Positions 1 through 6,512 of a DNA stretch of 6,851 bases are shown here, piece by piece. The DNA comes from an uncultured Lachnospiraceae bacterium (lineage in GTDB: Bacteria; Bacillota; Clostridia; Lachnospirales; Lachnospiraceae): assembly GCA_947175775.1 (NCBI GenBank), contig CAMWNY010000132.1:1-6851 (forward strand). The letters are read 5' to 3'. The notes below the pieces were generated by a model, which had not been told where the DNA came from, ran no database searches, and saw only the letters and a program-made list of their open reading frames with translations. The position numbers were made by a program, and so were the translations under genes. Positions within the stretch are counted from its first letter, which is position 1. Every line of letters begins with the position of its first letter.

Positions 1-281
1 CTGCAAACCATATATAATCTTACGGAATATAAATGCTCCTGCGAGAAATATACCATTTGGAGTTTTTTGTCATTCATAGTAAACGGATCGCCCTGAAGCG
101 TCTCCCGCGCCGATGTATTAAATGCCTCCTGCCGTGAAATCTTGTGATTTTGCACTGCGCCCTGCGGAAAAACACGCATCAGCATAATAAAGGCAACCGT
201 CACAATCAAAATTTGAACAACTGCATTTCTTTTTATATGTTCTATGTCACCCACCGCATGACAAAGCGCGTCCTTTATCAC
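1..281 (-). CDS. Membrane-anchored protein, N-terminal 93 residues (partial)
   Basis: This reading frame is open from a GTG at 281-279 to the left edge, giving 93 codons without a stop. The GTG overlaps the TGA of the upstream glycosyltransferase gene by four bases (GTGA, 281-278) and has an AAGGAAGG Shine-Dalgarno sequence at 298-291, nine bases upstream. The next in-frame ATG is codon 33, inside the membrane helix, so GTG is the best start. The protein begins with a short polar segment with basic residues K17 and R18, followed by one hydrophobic helix at about residues 20-36, which looks like a signal anchor. After it comes a polar, strand-like stretch ending in HLYSVRLYM. That pattern recalls the edge of a beta-sandwich or carbohydrate-binding module, but the resemblance is weak. 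The protein is probably extracytoplasmic or a larger polytopic protein. Its place as fifth gene of the glycan operon suggests a role in polysaccharide assembly or modification. The function is not recognised and the C-terminus lies outside the window. Confidence 0.75.
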   Translation of the reverse strand, partial: MIKDALCHAVGDIEHIKRNAVVQILIVTVAFIMLMRVFPQGAVQNHKISRQEAFNTSARETLQGDPFTMNDKKLQMVYFSQEHLYSVRLYMVC

Positions 282-1222
282 AAGCCTTCACCTTCCTTTG
301 CCCCTGTCTCCTCGCGTACCACGTACTGCGGTGAACGGTTGATGCTGATATAAATCCGCCCGATGTACTCCCCAATCAACCCAAGCATAAGCATTAACAT
401 GCCGCCGATAAACACAACTGCTGCCATAAGCGAACTAAAGCCCATCGGCACCGCCGGATTGACCAGCTTCTTAATCACCGTGTAAACTCCATAAAGAAAT
501 CCTGCCACCGCAAAGAGCCCCCCTGTCGCCGTCGCGATGCGCAGCGGTAGAATGGAAAACGCCGTAAATCCGTTAAACCAAAGCGATAGCAGCTTGCGCA
601 TGGTATAACCGGAGTTGCCGACTTCCCGCTTTCGATGTTTTACGGGCACATTTGCAATATTTTTCGTAGCGCGCAAAACCAAACCAATCACATACGGATA
701 GCTGTGCTCATACGCCAGCATACTGTCCACGACAAAACGCCTTGCCGCAAAATAGCTTGTCAGCTGCAGCTCCTTTGGCTTTCCAAGCATCAGCCGTGTC
801 ATGATGTCGTTGACGTGACTGCCAAAGTTACGGAACGCGCTGTGCTGCTTGGAATTGTAGCTTGCATACACAACGTCTCTCCCCTGCTCAATCGCGTCAA
901 TCAGGCTGCCCACCTCGTCCGCGGGCGTCTGTCCGTCATCGTCAAGACACACCACAATATCTCCGTCCGACTTTCTTAATCCTGCCATCAATGCCGCATG
1001 CTGTCCGAAATTTTTTGCAAGGCTGATTCCCGTTACATTGTTATATTTATCACAAATTTGTCTGATAACCGCATACGTGTTATCAGGAGAGCAGTCGTTT
1101 ACGAGAAAAATGTCATAATCGTATGCCGCAAGCCCCTTCATCGTATCCATAATCTCCGCCACTACCGCCTCAATTGTATGTTCACTCCGGTAGCAGGGTA
1201 TGACAAAGCTTATTTTGCTCAT
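278..1222 (-). CDS. ArnC/GtrB-like GT2 polyprenyl-phosphate glycosyltransferase
   Basis: This 314-residue protein is a family 2 glycosyltransferase of the ArnC/GtrB/DPM1 type, which transfers a sugar from a nucleotide donor to undecaprenyl phosphate on the cytoplasmic face of the membrane. Visible motifs are VIPCYRSEHTI near the N-terminus, VNDCSPDNT at 41-49 (nucleotide binding), KNFGQHAALMAGLR at 70-83, and the metal-binding acidic cluster LDDDGQTP at 93-100. HRKREVGNSGY at 196-206 follows. Two membrane helices lie at about 227-250 and 263-287, ending in the ArnC-like GEYIGRIY at 284-291. The length matches the family (E. coli ArnC is about 320). The ATG overlaps the acetyltransferase stop by four bases (ATGA) and has AAAGGAG ten bases upstream. 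In context it probably loads the amino sugar made by the upstream genes onto the lipid carrier. The donor sugar cannot be read from sequence, and glucose (GtrB) or another sugar remains possible. Confidence 0.9.
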   Translation of the reverse strand: MSKISFVIPCYRSEHTIEAVVAEIMDTMKGLAAYDYDIFLVNDCSPDNTYAVIRQICDKYNNVTGISLAKNFGQHAALMAGLRKSDGDIVVCLDDDGQTPADEVGSLIDAIEQGRDVVYASYNSKQHSAFRNFGSHVNDIMTRLMLGKPKELQLTSYFAARRFVVDSMLAYEHSYPYVIGLVLRATKNIANVPVKHRKREVGNSGYTMRKLLSLWFNGFTAFSILPLRIATATGGLFAVAGFLYGVYTVIKKLVNPAVPMGFSSLMAAVVFIGGMLMLMLGLIGEYIGRIYISINRSPQYVVREETGAKEGEGL

Positions 1223-1767
1223 TGCCCTCTGTCTCCTTTTAACGCTCCGTACAGGATTAAATCCTCATAACTTCCGTCCAGTAAAAGCTCGTCCCGCAAA
1301 TATGCCTCCCGCGGGAAACCAAGTTTTTCATTCATACGCACACACGGCTTATTCCGCGCAAGCACCCTTGAATGCAGCTTGTGCAGTTTCAGCGTGTCAA
1401 ACGCATAATCCCAAATCAGGTTGCCGACCTCCGTCCCGATACCCCTGCCGCGCGTTTTATCCCCGTCCAAAAAAAGTCCCCATTCCGCCTTGTTGTTCTC
1501 CTCATCGAAATTTTGGAGATAAACGGAACCAAGCGGCGTATCGTCCGCCGCATCCACAATTACAAACTGATGTACCTGTCCCGTAAAAACCTTGTTTTCG
1601 AGCCAGTTTTGGTGCTCCTTTGCTGTAATTTCCTTGCGGTACAGAAAGTTTTCCACAACCTCCGGCGCATTTCTCCAGCGAAGCACAAGCTCCGTATCCG
1701 CCTCCGTAATCGGTCTTAAGTAAATATGTTCTCCTTTTATGATAAAATCCTGATTTACCGGCTTCAT
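1219..1767 (-). CDS. GNAT N-acetyltransferase, PseH/RimJ-like (probable amino-sugar acetyltransferase)
   Basis: This 182-residue protein has the GNAT fold of the Acetyltransf_3 type. The acetyl-CoA pyrophosphate-binding motif is RGRGIGTE at 106-113. The motif-B region has ARNKPCVRMNEKLGF at 137-151, where the Asn and the KLGF are typical. The N-terminus has LRPITEADTELVLRWRN (17-33) followed by an EHQNWL segment at 51-56. That layout is seen in PseH, the N-acetyltransferase for a 4-amino-4,6-dideoxy sugar nucleotide, and also in RimJ/RimL. The gene lies between an aminotransferase operon member and a lipid-carrier glycosyltransferase, overlapping both neighbours by four bases. The likely job is therefore N-acetylation of the 4-amino group made by the WecE-type enzyme, the role WecD has in E. 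coli. A start at 1767 is supported by GGAGGG nine bases upstream. The GNAT call is firm; the substrate is inferred from context, and a protein or other small-molecule substrate is not excluded. Confidence 0.88.
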   Translation of the reverse strand: MKPVNQDFIIKGEHIYLRPITEADTELVLRWRNAPEVVENFLYRKEITAKEHQNWLENKVFTGQVHQFVIVDAADDTPLGSVYLQNFDEENNKAEWGLFLDGDKTRGRGIGTEVGNLIWDYAFDTLKLHKLHSRVLARNKPCVRMNEKLGFPREAYLRDELLLDGSYEDLILYGALKGDRGQ

Positions 1768-3560
1768 TTGTCATCCCTCCGAATATCATATACCAAAAAC
1801 GCTATTTCGCCGCTATCCGTGCAAATCGCGTCAGCCCGCCTGCACTGTATCCGCACGCCGCGCTTTGCATAGTACACCGCAAGCCATTCCATATCCCTGT
1901 CCGGCGCCGCCACAAAGTACGCGCCCTTCTCCTGCAAAAGTGCGCTCTGCATATCCCGAAACCCTTTATCGGCAAGCTTTTTGCGTGCAAGTGGACTTTT
2001 TGCCAGCCACCCGCCGCAATAATCGTAGTTTTTACAGGTGTTATCCACATCCTCAAACATTTTTTCCGAATAGGACGCACCCTCGTACGAAGTCGCAGAA
2101 TACACATCCATCACATAATATGAATCTTCATGTTCACGGCAGTAATCCATAAACGCATACCACCGCAAATCTGCACGCGCACGCGCCTCATACTCGTCAT
2201 TGACACGCCCGAAATTTACGGCAAATGCTGCTGCCAACAGAAAAATCACAAGCAAATAGACAGTTGTCGCTGTAATCCCCTTCTTCTTTGGCTCCGCGCT
2301 TTTCTCAAGCTTGCGCAGATCATAAATCCAAAAGGCAAGAATAAACGCTAGTTCTGTCATGAGAAGCGGCATTGTCACACGGTCAAGCACCCTGTCCATC
2401 ATATATAAATATAACCACAAAACACTCCTTATAACCAACAGCAGCGCGATTTTAGGCACAATCCTGCGAAATACCGCCCCAATCTGCCTGTTTTTTGCCG
2501 CCGGTATCATACAAAACACGACATAAAGCACATACGCGGCAGCAACCGCAAGGTCCGCGGCGGACATCTGATTCAAAATCCGCTGCTGATACAGCCAAAA
2601 CGCCTCGCGAACACTGTTTTTACTCACAAGCCCAAACGTATCGTTGAGCTGCCTTTTCTGATACCTCGCCATCGACTCCAAAAGCCATGTGTCAATCGAC
2701 TCGTCCAGTGCAAAATTGTAATTTTCCAAAAGGGCATACGACTCCCTTGAAAGTCCCACGGACTCATAAAATGCTTTGTTCTCATCATAAGCCGGAAGCT
2801 CGTAAAAATCATAAAGCTTTGTCCGTGCGTCAAAAAAGTCCCTGAAATTTCCCCAGTCATTGGCACGGTAGGCAAGCATGTCCAAACTGAACACGACAAG
2901 CATTCCGAACAGCGCCCCACCGATTAGCGCAAGATATTTTCTGAAATTCGCTCCCGTAAAAATCTTTTCCTCCGACGCCCACTTAAACAGCCCTGCCAAA
3001 AGCACAAACGGCATCAGCATCAGGCAGACTTCCGTCCGAATCATAAACGCAAGCACCACCAGTAAAAGCGGAATGACGTTTCTTCCTTTTTTATTGTCGG
3101 AGGTAATAAACAGGAAAACCGCGCACATCATGCACATACCCGCCGTGACGCTGTACTGCACAATGACAAGCTCGCGCAGAAACAGACCAAAGAACAGAAA
3201 AAACTCTGCAAGAAGCGCCATGACACGGCCTTTTGTGGTCTGAAACAGTGCGGTAAGCCGCACCGCTGTCAAAACCGCCGCGCCAAACTGACAGACGCAC
3301 AAAAACAAGCCGTACCATGCTGCATTTGGCACAGCTTTGTACAACAGGGCAATCAGCCACGAAAGCGGATACAAAAGCTGTACGCTGTAACCGCTCGGCG
3401 TGCCGGTATAAGCCCCCGAGACGATGTCCTTGATTAAGGTATCGTCGTTCAAATCATAATAAAAGTCAAATACAATCGCAGGAAACGCCACAAGCAGAAG
3501 GGTGAATACAGCAAGGACACACACTCTGCCTGCTTTCCTGCCTGTGCGGCTATCCGTCAT
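1764..3560 (-). CDS. Polytopic membrane protein with extracytoplasmic tail, candidate GT-C glycosyltransferase
   Basis: This 598-residue protein is hydrophobic over most of its first 450 residues. Helices lie at about 11-33, 61-78, 80-105, 113-130, 133-153, 161-190, 208-230, 333-355, 370-388, 398-413 and 431-450. A polar segment of about 100 residues (231-330) lies between helices. A soluble domain of about 150 residues follows (451-598) and contains cysteines at 474, 509, 515, 573 and 580. The loop after the first helix carries an acidic cluster, DFYYDLNDD at 32-40. This is where GT-C enzymes keep their catalytic or metal-binding acidic residues. The short motif DRVLDRVTMP (389-398) also resembles the late-loop arginine/proline motifs of such proteins. 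No named family is recognised. The gene lies between the aminotransferase and the acetyltransferase with ATGA overlaps on both sides. A role as the transferase that uses the lipid-linked sugar outside the membrane is plausible but inferred. A flippase or polymerase is an alternative. Confidence 0.85.
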   Translation of the reverse strand: MTDSRTGRKAGRVCVLAVFTLLLVAFPAIVFDFYYDLNDDTLIKDIVSGAYTGTPSGYSVQLLYPLSWLIALLYKAVPNAAWYGLFLCVCQFGAAVLTAVRLTALFQTTKGRVMALLAEFFLFFGLFLRELVIVQYSVTAGMCMMCAVFLFITSDNKKGRNVIPLLLVVLAFMIRTEVCLMLMPFVLLAGLFKWASEEKIFTGANFRKYLALIGGALFGMLVVFSLDMLAYRANDWGNFRDFFDARTKLYDFYELPAYDENKAFYESVGLSRESYALLENYNFALDESIDTWLLESMARYQKRQLNDTFGLVSKNSVREAFWLYQQRILNQMSAADLAVAAAYVLYVVFCMIPAAKNRQIGAVFRRIVPKIALLLVIRSVLWLYLYMMDRVLDRVTMPLLMTELAFILAFWIYDLRKLEKSAEPKKKGITATTVYLLVIFLLAAAFAVNFGRVNDEYEARARADLRWYAFMDYCREHEDSYYVMDVYSATSYEGASYSEKMFEDVDNTCKNYDYCGGWLAKSPLARKKLADKGFRDMQSALLQEKGAYFVAAPDRDMEWLAVYYAKRGVRIQCRRADAICTDSGEIAFLVYDIRRDDK

Positions 3561-4687
3561 ACGTGATAGAACTCCTTCACCTTGCTAACGATATAATCCA
3601 CTTCAGACTCCTTCAACGCGTAAAACATCGGGAGCCGGAAGATACGTTCGCTCTCTTTTGTCGTATAAATGTCTTCACCCGCAAACCTGCCGAACTTCAG
3701 CCCTGCAGGGGCAGTGTGAAGCGGAACGTAGTGAAATACGCTCCAAATGCCGTTTTCCTTTAAAAATGCGAGAAGCTTTGTACGCTCCTCCAAGTCGCGC
3801 GCCTTTGCATAGTACATGTGCCCGTTGTGCACACAGCCTTCAGGAATTGTCGGAAGCTCCAAAAGCCCGCGCTCCTTTAAGGGCTGCAGCAGCGTATCGT
3901 ACTGCTCCCAACGCGCAAGCCTTGCTTTCGTGATTTCCTGTGCAAGCTCTAACTGCGCCCATAAATACGCGGCGTTCATGTCGCTTGGCAGGTATGAGGA
4001 ACCGTAATTCATCCAGCGGTACTTGTCCACCTGTCCGCGGTAATACTGCGAACGGTTTGTACCCTTTTCGCGGATAATCTCGGCATCCGTAATATATTTT
4101 TCATCTTGTATTAAAAGCGCGCCGCCCTCGCCCATGCTTACGTTTTTTGTCTCATGGAACGAATAACAGCCGAAATCGCCGATTGCGCCGAGCGCCTTTC
4201 CCTTGTAAGTTGCCATAATGCCCTGTGCAGCGTCCTCAATGACAAACAGGTTATATTTTTTTGCAAGCGCCATAATCTTGTCCATCTCGCAGGAAACGCC
4301 CGCGTAGTGGACAGGAACGATTGCTCTTGTTTTTTGAGTGATTGCCGCCTCAATTAAGTTTTCGTCAATGTTCATGGTGTCGGGGCGGATGTCAACAAAG
4401 ACTGCCGTCGCACCGCGCAGTACGAACGCGTCCGCCGTTGACACGAACGTGTAGGACGGCATAATGACCTCATCGCCCTCCTTAATATCCGCAAGCAGTG
4501 CCGCAAGCTCCGTCGCATGCGTGCAGGAAGTTGTAAGCAGGCATTTTGCCGTGCCTGTCTGCCGTTCAATCCATTCGCTGCATTTTTGTGTGAAAGGACC
4601 GTCACCACATATTTTCTGATTTTCCACGGATTGCTTGATATATTCGATTTCCCTTCCCGTAAACGGAGGGACGTTAAAGTGAATCAT
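3557..4687 (-). CDS. wecE: dTDP-4-amino-4,6-dideoxygalactose transaminase (WecE/RffA)
   Basis: This is a PLP-dependent DegT/DnrJ/EryC1/StrS aminotransferase that closely resembles E. coli WecE along its whole length. WecE converts dTDP-4-keto-6-deoxy-D-glucose to dTDP-4-amino-4,6-dideoxy-D-galactose, with glutamate as amino donor, in the cytoplasm. Recognisable blocks are the N-terminal MIHFNVPPF, CGDGPFT at 27-33, GDEVIMPSYTFVSTADAFVL at 71-90, VPVHYAGVSCEMD at 124-136, EDAAQG at 151-156 (PLP-contacting Asp152), and SFHETKN at 176-182, where Lys181 forms the Schiff base. REKGTNRSQYYRGQVDKY follows at 206-223. The chosen start gives 376 residues, the length of E. coli WecE, with the catalytic lysine at the same position. 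An in-frame ATG six codons upstream (4705) is poorer because AGAGGAG lies between the two ATGs, six bases before 4687. It is the first gene of the operon, with its own promoter. Genes for making the dTDP-keto sugar are not in the window. Specificity could differ among close sugar aminotransferases, but the match is strong. Confidence 0.95.
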   Translation of the reverse strand: MIHFNVPPFTGREIEYIKQSVENQKICGDGPFTQKCSEWIERQTGTAKCLLTTSCTHATELAALLADIKEGDEVIMPSYTFVSTADAFVLRGATAVFVDIRPDTMNIDENLIEAAITQKTRAIVPVHYAGVSCEMDKIMALAKKYNLFVIEDAAQGIMATYKGKALGAIGDFGCYSFHETKNVSMGEGGALLIQDEKYITDAEIIREKGTNRSQYYRGQVDKYRWMNYGSSYLPSDMNAAYLWAQLELAQEITKARLARWEQYDTLLQPLKERGLLELPTIPEGCVHNGHMYYAKARDLEERTKLLAFLKENGIWSVFHYVPLHTAPAGLKFGRFAGEDIYTTKESERIFRLPMFYALKESEVDYIVSKVKEFYHV

Positions 4688-4693
4688 GTGGTT

Positions 4694-4700
4694 CTCCTCT
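4694..4700 (-). promoter_or_regulatory. Ribosome binding site that fixes the wecE start
   Basis: AGAGGAG on the minus strand ends six bases before the ATG at 4687. It lies downstream of the alternative ATG at 4705, so it can only serve the internal start. Together with the match of the shortened protein to the WecE N-terminus, this settles the start. Confidence 0.85.
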
Positions 4701-4732
4701 CTCATATTTTGCCCTAAACTTTTCTATCCTTA

Positions 4733-4761
4733 ATATTACACAGTATATGGAAATTTTGCAA
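4733..4761 (-). promoter_or_regulatory. Sigma-A-type promoter for the glycan operon
   Basis: On the minus strand, a -35 box TTGCAA (4761-4756) is separated by 17 bases from a -10 box TAATAT (4738-4733). Transcription would start near 4726 and leave a leader of about 40 bases before the wecE start. The surrounding sequence is AT-rich. No operator or riboswitch is visible in the short leader. Because the four downstream junctions all overlap, this is likely the main promoter of the operon within the window. Confidence 0.7.
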
Positions 4762-4833
4762 GGAAAATATTGGAAATCCAATACGCAGACACATGCCAAA
4801 AGCGGACGGCGCGCCTGCGGCATACTTTTTTGC

Positions 4834-4862
4834 TTGTGACAAAGCATATGGCGCGGTATAAT
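4834..4862 (+). promoter_or_regulatory. Sigma-A-type promoter for the AAA-ATPase-like gene
   Basis: A perfect -10 box TATAAT (4857-4862) lies 17 bases after a -35-like TTGTGA (4834-4839). It points to the right, with an expected start near 4869 and a leader of about 57 bases before the ATG at 4926. GGAGGA (4915-4920) stands five bases before that ATG. The promoter is divergent from the glycan operon promoter about 70 bases away, so the AAA gene appears to be transcribed on its own. Confidence 0.7.
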
Positions 4863-4925
4863 AGAAATAATAGCAGGAATGAAGCTGTTTTGCGGGATTG
4901 AAACTGTAGAAAATGGAGGATTATC

Positions 4926-6488
4926 ATGAATTTCTGTCTGAATACAAACGCTGCCTATGTTGATTTTAACCGTCTGGTGCATGACCGCTTCTTTGTGGAT
5001 AAGTCCGCTATCATTGAAAAAATCAGCGCCCGGATTAACACGAAAAACCGTTATGTCTGCATAACGAAGCCGCGGCGTTTCGGAAAAACATCCGTTCTGA
5101 ATATGTTGGGGGCATATTACGGCAAAGCGTACGGCGCGAAGAATTTGTTTGACGGACTAAAAATCAGTAAAAGTGCGTCTTATGCTGTCCATTTAAATAA
5201 GTATAATGTGATCAATCTGTGTATGAATGAAATCCCGCTTGACTGGAGCCGTTACGAGGATTACATTACACATTTTAATAATGCAATTATCCATGATGTG
5301 AAAGAAAACTACCCTGCACTTAAGGACAAAAGGTTTGAAAAAGCATCTGACGCTCTTTGGGCAACAGGGGACGAGTTTATTTTTATGATTGACGAGTGGG
5401 ATTATATTTTCAATCATGAATTGTACCCGGAACATCAGGGCGCTTTTTTGGAGTTTTTGCGAAATCTGCTTAAAGATAAACCCTACGTCGCGCTTACGTA
5501 TATGACGGGGGTTCTTCCGATTAAGAAATACTGTACGGGTTCGGCGCTGAATATGTTTGACGAATATACCATGCTTAAAGATCATTTTTACGAGAACTAT
5601 TTTGGATTTTTGGAATGCGAGGTCGAAGCGTTGTGTCAAAAGCAGGGTAAGGTATTTCTGGAAGAAATCCGAGATTGGTATAACGGCTACTTAACCGGAA
5701 ATGGGGAACGAATTTACAATCCCCGTTCCGTCGTACTGGCGTTGATGAATGGATACTGTCAAAGCTACTGGACGCGAACGGGCAAAATGGATGAAGTGCT
5801 GTTTTTCCTGAAATACAATATCGGCGAAGTGCGGGATGATGTAGTGAAAATGGTGGACGGATCGTCGATTTGGATTGATATTGAGGAAGAATTCGCCGCG
5901 GGACAGGAACAGCCCCAAAACAGGGAGGCAATTTATGCCGCTATGATTATCTATGGTCTGCTCTCTTACAGTGACGGGGAGCTGCGCATTCCGAACAAGG
6001 AACTGATGATTGAATTCCAAAAAGCATTAAAAGACGACGAGTTTGGGTATGTCGCGGAACTTGTGCGCAATTCAGGCGCGGTGCTTGAGGCGACCTTAAA
6101 CAAAAAAGGGGATATTGTGGCGTCTTATCTCCATGATATTCACAACAGCGAGCTTCCTATTTTAAGGTACAACGACGAAAACAGCCTTTCCTGTGTGGTG
6201 ACACTTGCGTATCTTTCGGCAAGGAATAAATACAAGGTTGAACGGGAAGAAAAAAGCGGCAAGGGTTTTGTGGATTTTATCTTTTATCCAAGAAGAAAGA
6301 ACCTGCCTGGAATTATTTTAGAACTCAAGGCAAATAAGACACCTGAAAACGCGATTTCACAGATTAAAGAAAAGGAATACTGTGAAAAATTGAAAAAAGA
6401 AAACGTCACGCATATTCTTGCAGTTGGAATTAACTACGACACAAGAGTAAAAGAACATCAGTGTGTGATTGAGGAGCTAATCGAGTAG
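4926..6488 (+). CDS. AAA-ATPase-like protein with C-terminal PD-(D/E)XK nuclease-like domain
   Basis: This 520-residue protein has the two-domain layout of the AAA-ATPase_like (PF09820) plus PD-(D/E)XK (DUF1703, PF08011) family. The N-terminus has FFVDKSAIIEKI (22-33). The Walker A-like loop is KPRRFGKTS at 48-56, with Lys54 and Thr55; the family keeps RRFGK rather than a full GxxxxGK. HLNKYNVI lies at 89-96. Walker B is FIFMIDEWDYIF at 151-162, with Asp156 and Glu157, followed by a sensor-like YMTGVLP at 192-198. A helical middle region contains WYNGY (251-255). The C-terminal nuclease-like core shows Asp450 in GFVDFIF, Glu466 and Lys468 in IILELK, and Gln479 with Tyr485 as the Qx(5)Y-type element. 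All key residues are present, so it appears intact. The family's function is unproven; roles in defence or mobile-element biology have been suggested. It has its own promoter, runs opposite to the glycan genes, and looks AT-richer than they do. This is consistent with acquisition by transfer. Confidence 0.92.
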   Translation: MNFCLNTNAAYVDFNRLVHDRFFVDKSAIIEKISARINTKNRYVCITKPRRFGKTSVLNMLGAYYGKAYGAKNLFDGLKISKSASYAVHLNKYNVINLCMNEIPLDWSRYEDYITHFNNAIIHDVKENYPALKDKRFEKASDALWATGDEFIFMIDEWDYIFNHELYPEHQGAFLEFLRNLLKDKPYVALTYMTGVLPIKKYCTGSALNMFDEYTMLKDHFYENYFGFLECEVEALCQKQGKVFLEEIRDWYNGYLTGNGERIYNPRSVVLALMNGYCQSYWTRTGKMDEVLFFLKYNIGEVRDDVVKMVDGSSIWIDIEEEFAAGQEQPQNREAIYAAMIIYGLLSYSDGELRIPNKELMIEFQKALKDDEFGYVAELVRNSGAVLEATLNKKGDIVASYLHDIHNSELPILRYNDENSLSCVVTLAYLSARNKYKVEREEKSGKGFVDFIFYPRRKNLPGIILELKANKTPENAISQIKEKEYCEKLKKENVTHILAVGINYDTRVKEHQCVIEELIE

Positions 6489-6512
6489 GGGGGGACTGTC
6501 TTCCCCTACTCG
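6482..6512. terminator. Perfect inverted repeat between convergent genes, possible bidirectional terminator
   Basis: CGAGTAGGGG (6482-6491) and CCCCTACTCG (6503-6512) are perfect inverted copies. They can form a 10-bp GC-rich stem, extendable inward by two G-U pairs and one G-C pair to a five-base loop. The stop codon of the AAA gene (TAG, 6486-6488) and that of the converging minus-strand gene (6506-6508) sit at mirror positions in the two arms. No T-run follows in either direction, so it is not a standard intrinsic terminator. It may instead end transcription weakly or protect 3' ends. Confidence 0.45.

Noticed and set aside
144..353. Plus-strand open frame of 69 codons at the left end.
   Set aside because: It overlaps the supported minus-strand genes, has no ribosome binding site, and its product shows no domain-like pattern.
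4793..4831. Inverted repeat ATGCC/GGCAT enclosing an 8-bp GGCGCGCC palindrome, followed by six T's, upstream of the AAA promoter.
   Set aside because: The stem is only five base pairs with a long interior. It lies before the plus-strand promoter, where no plus-strand transcript is expected to need termination. It is likely chance in a GC-rich patch.
4674..4982. Minus-strand open frame of 102 codons across the divergent promoter region.
   Set aside because: It would cover both promoters and overlap the starts of two well-supported genes. The product has no recognisable features.
6488..6494. Run of seven G's at the AAA gene stop, considered as a phase-variation tract.
   Set aside because: The run begins with the last base of the TAG stop codon, so changes in its length would not alter the reading frame.
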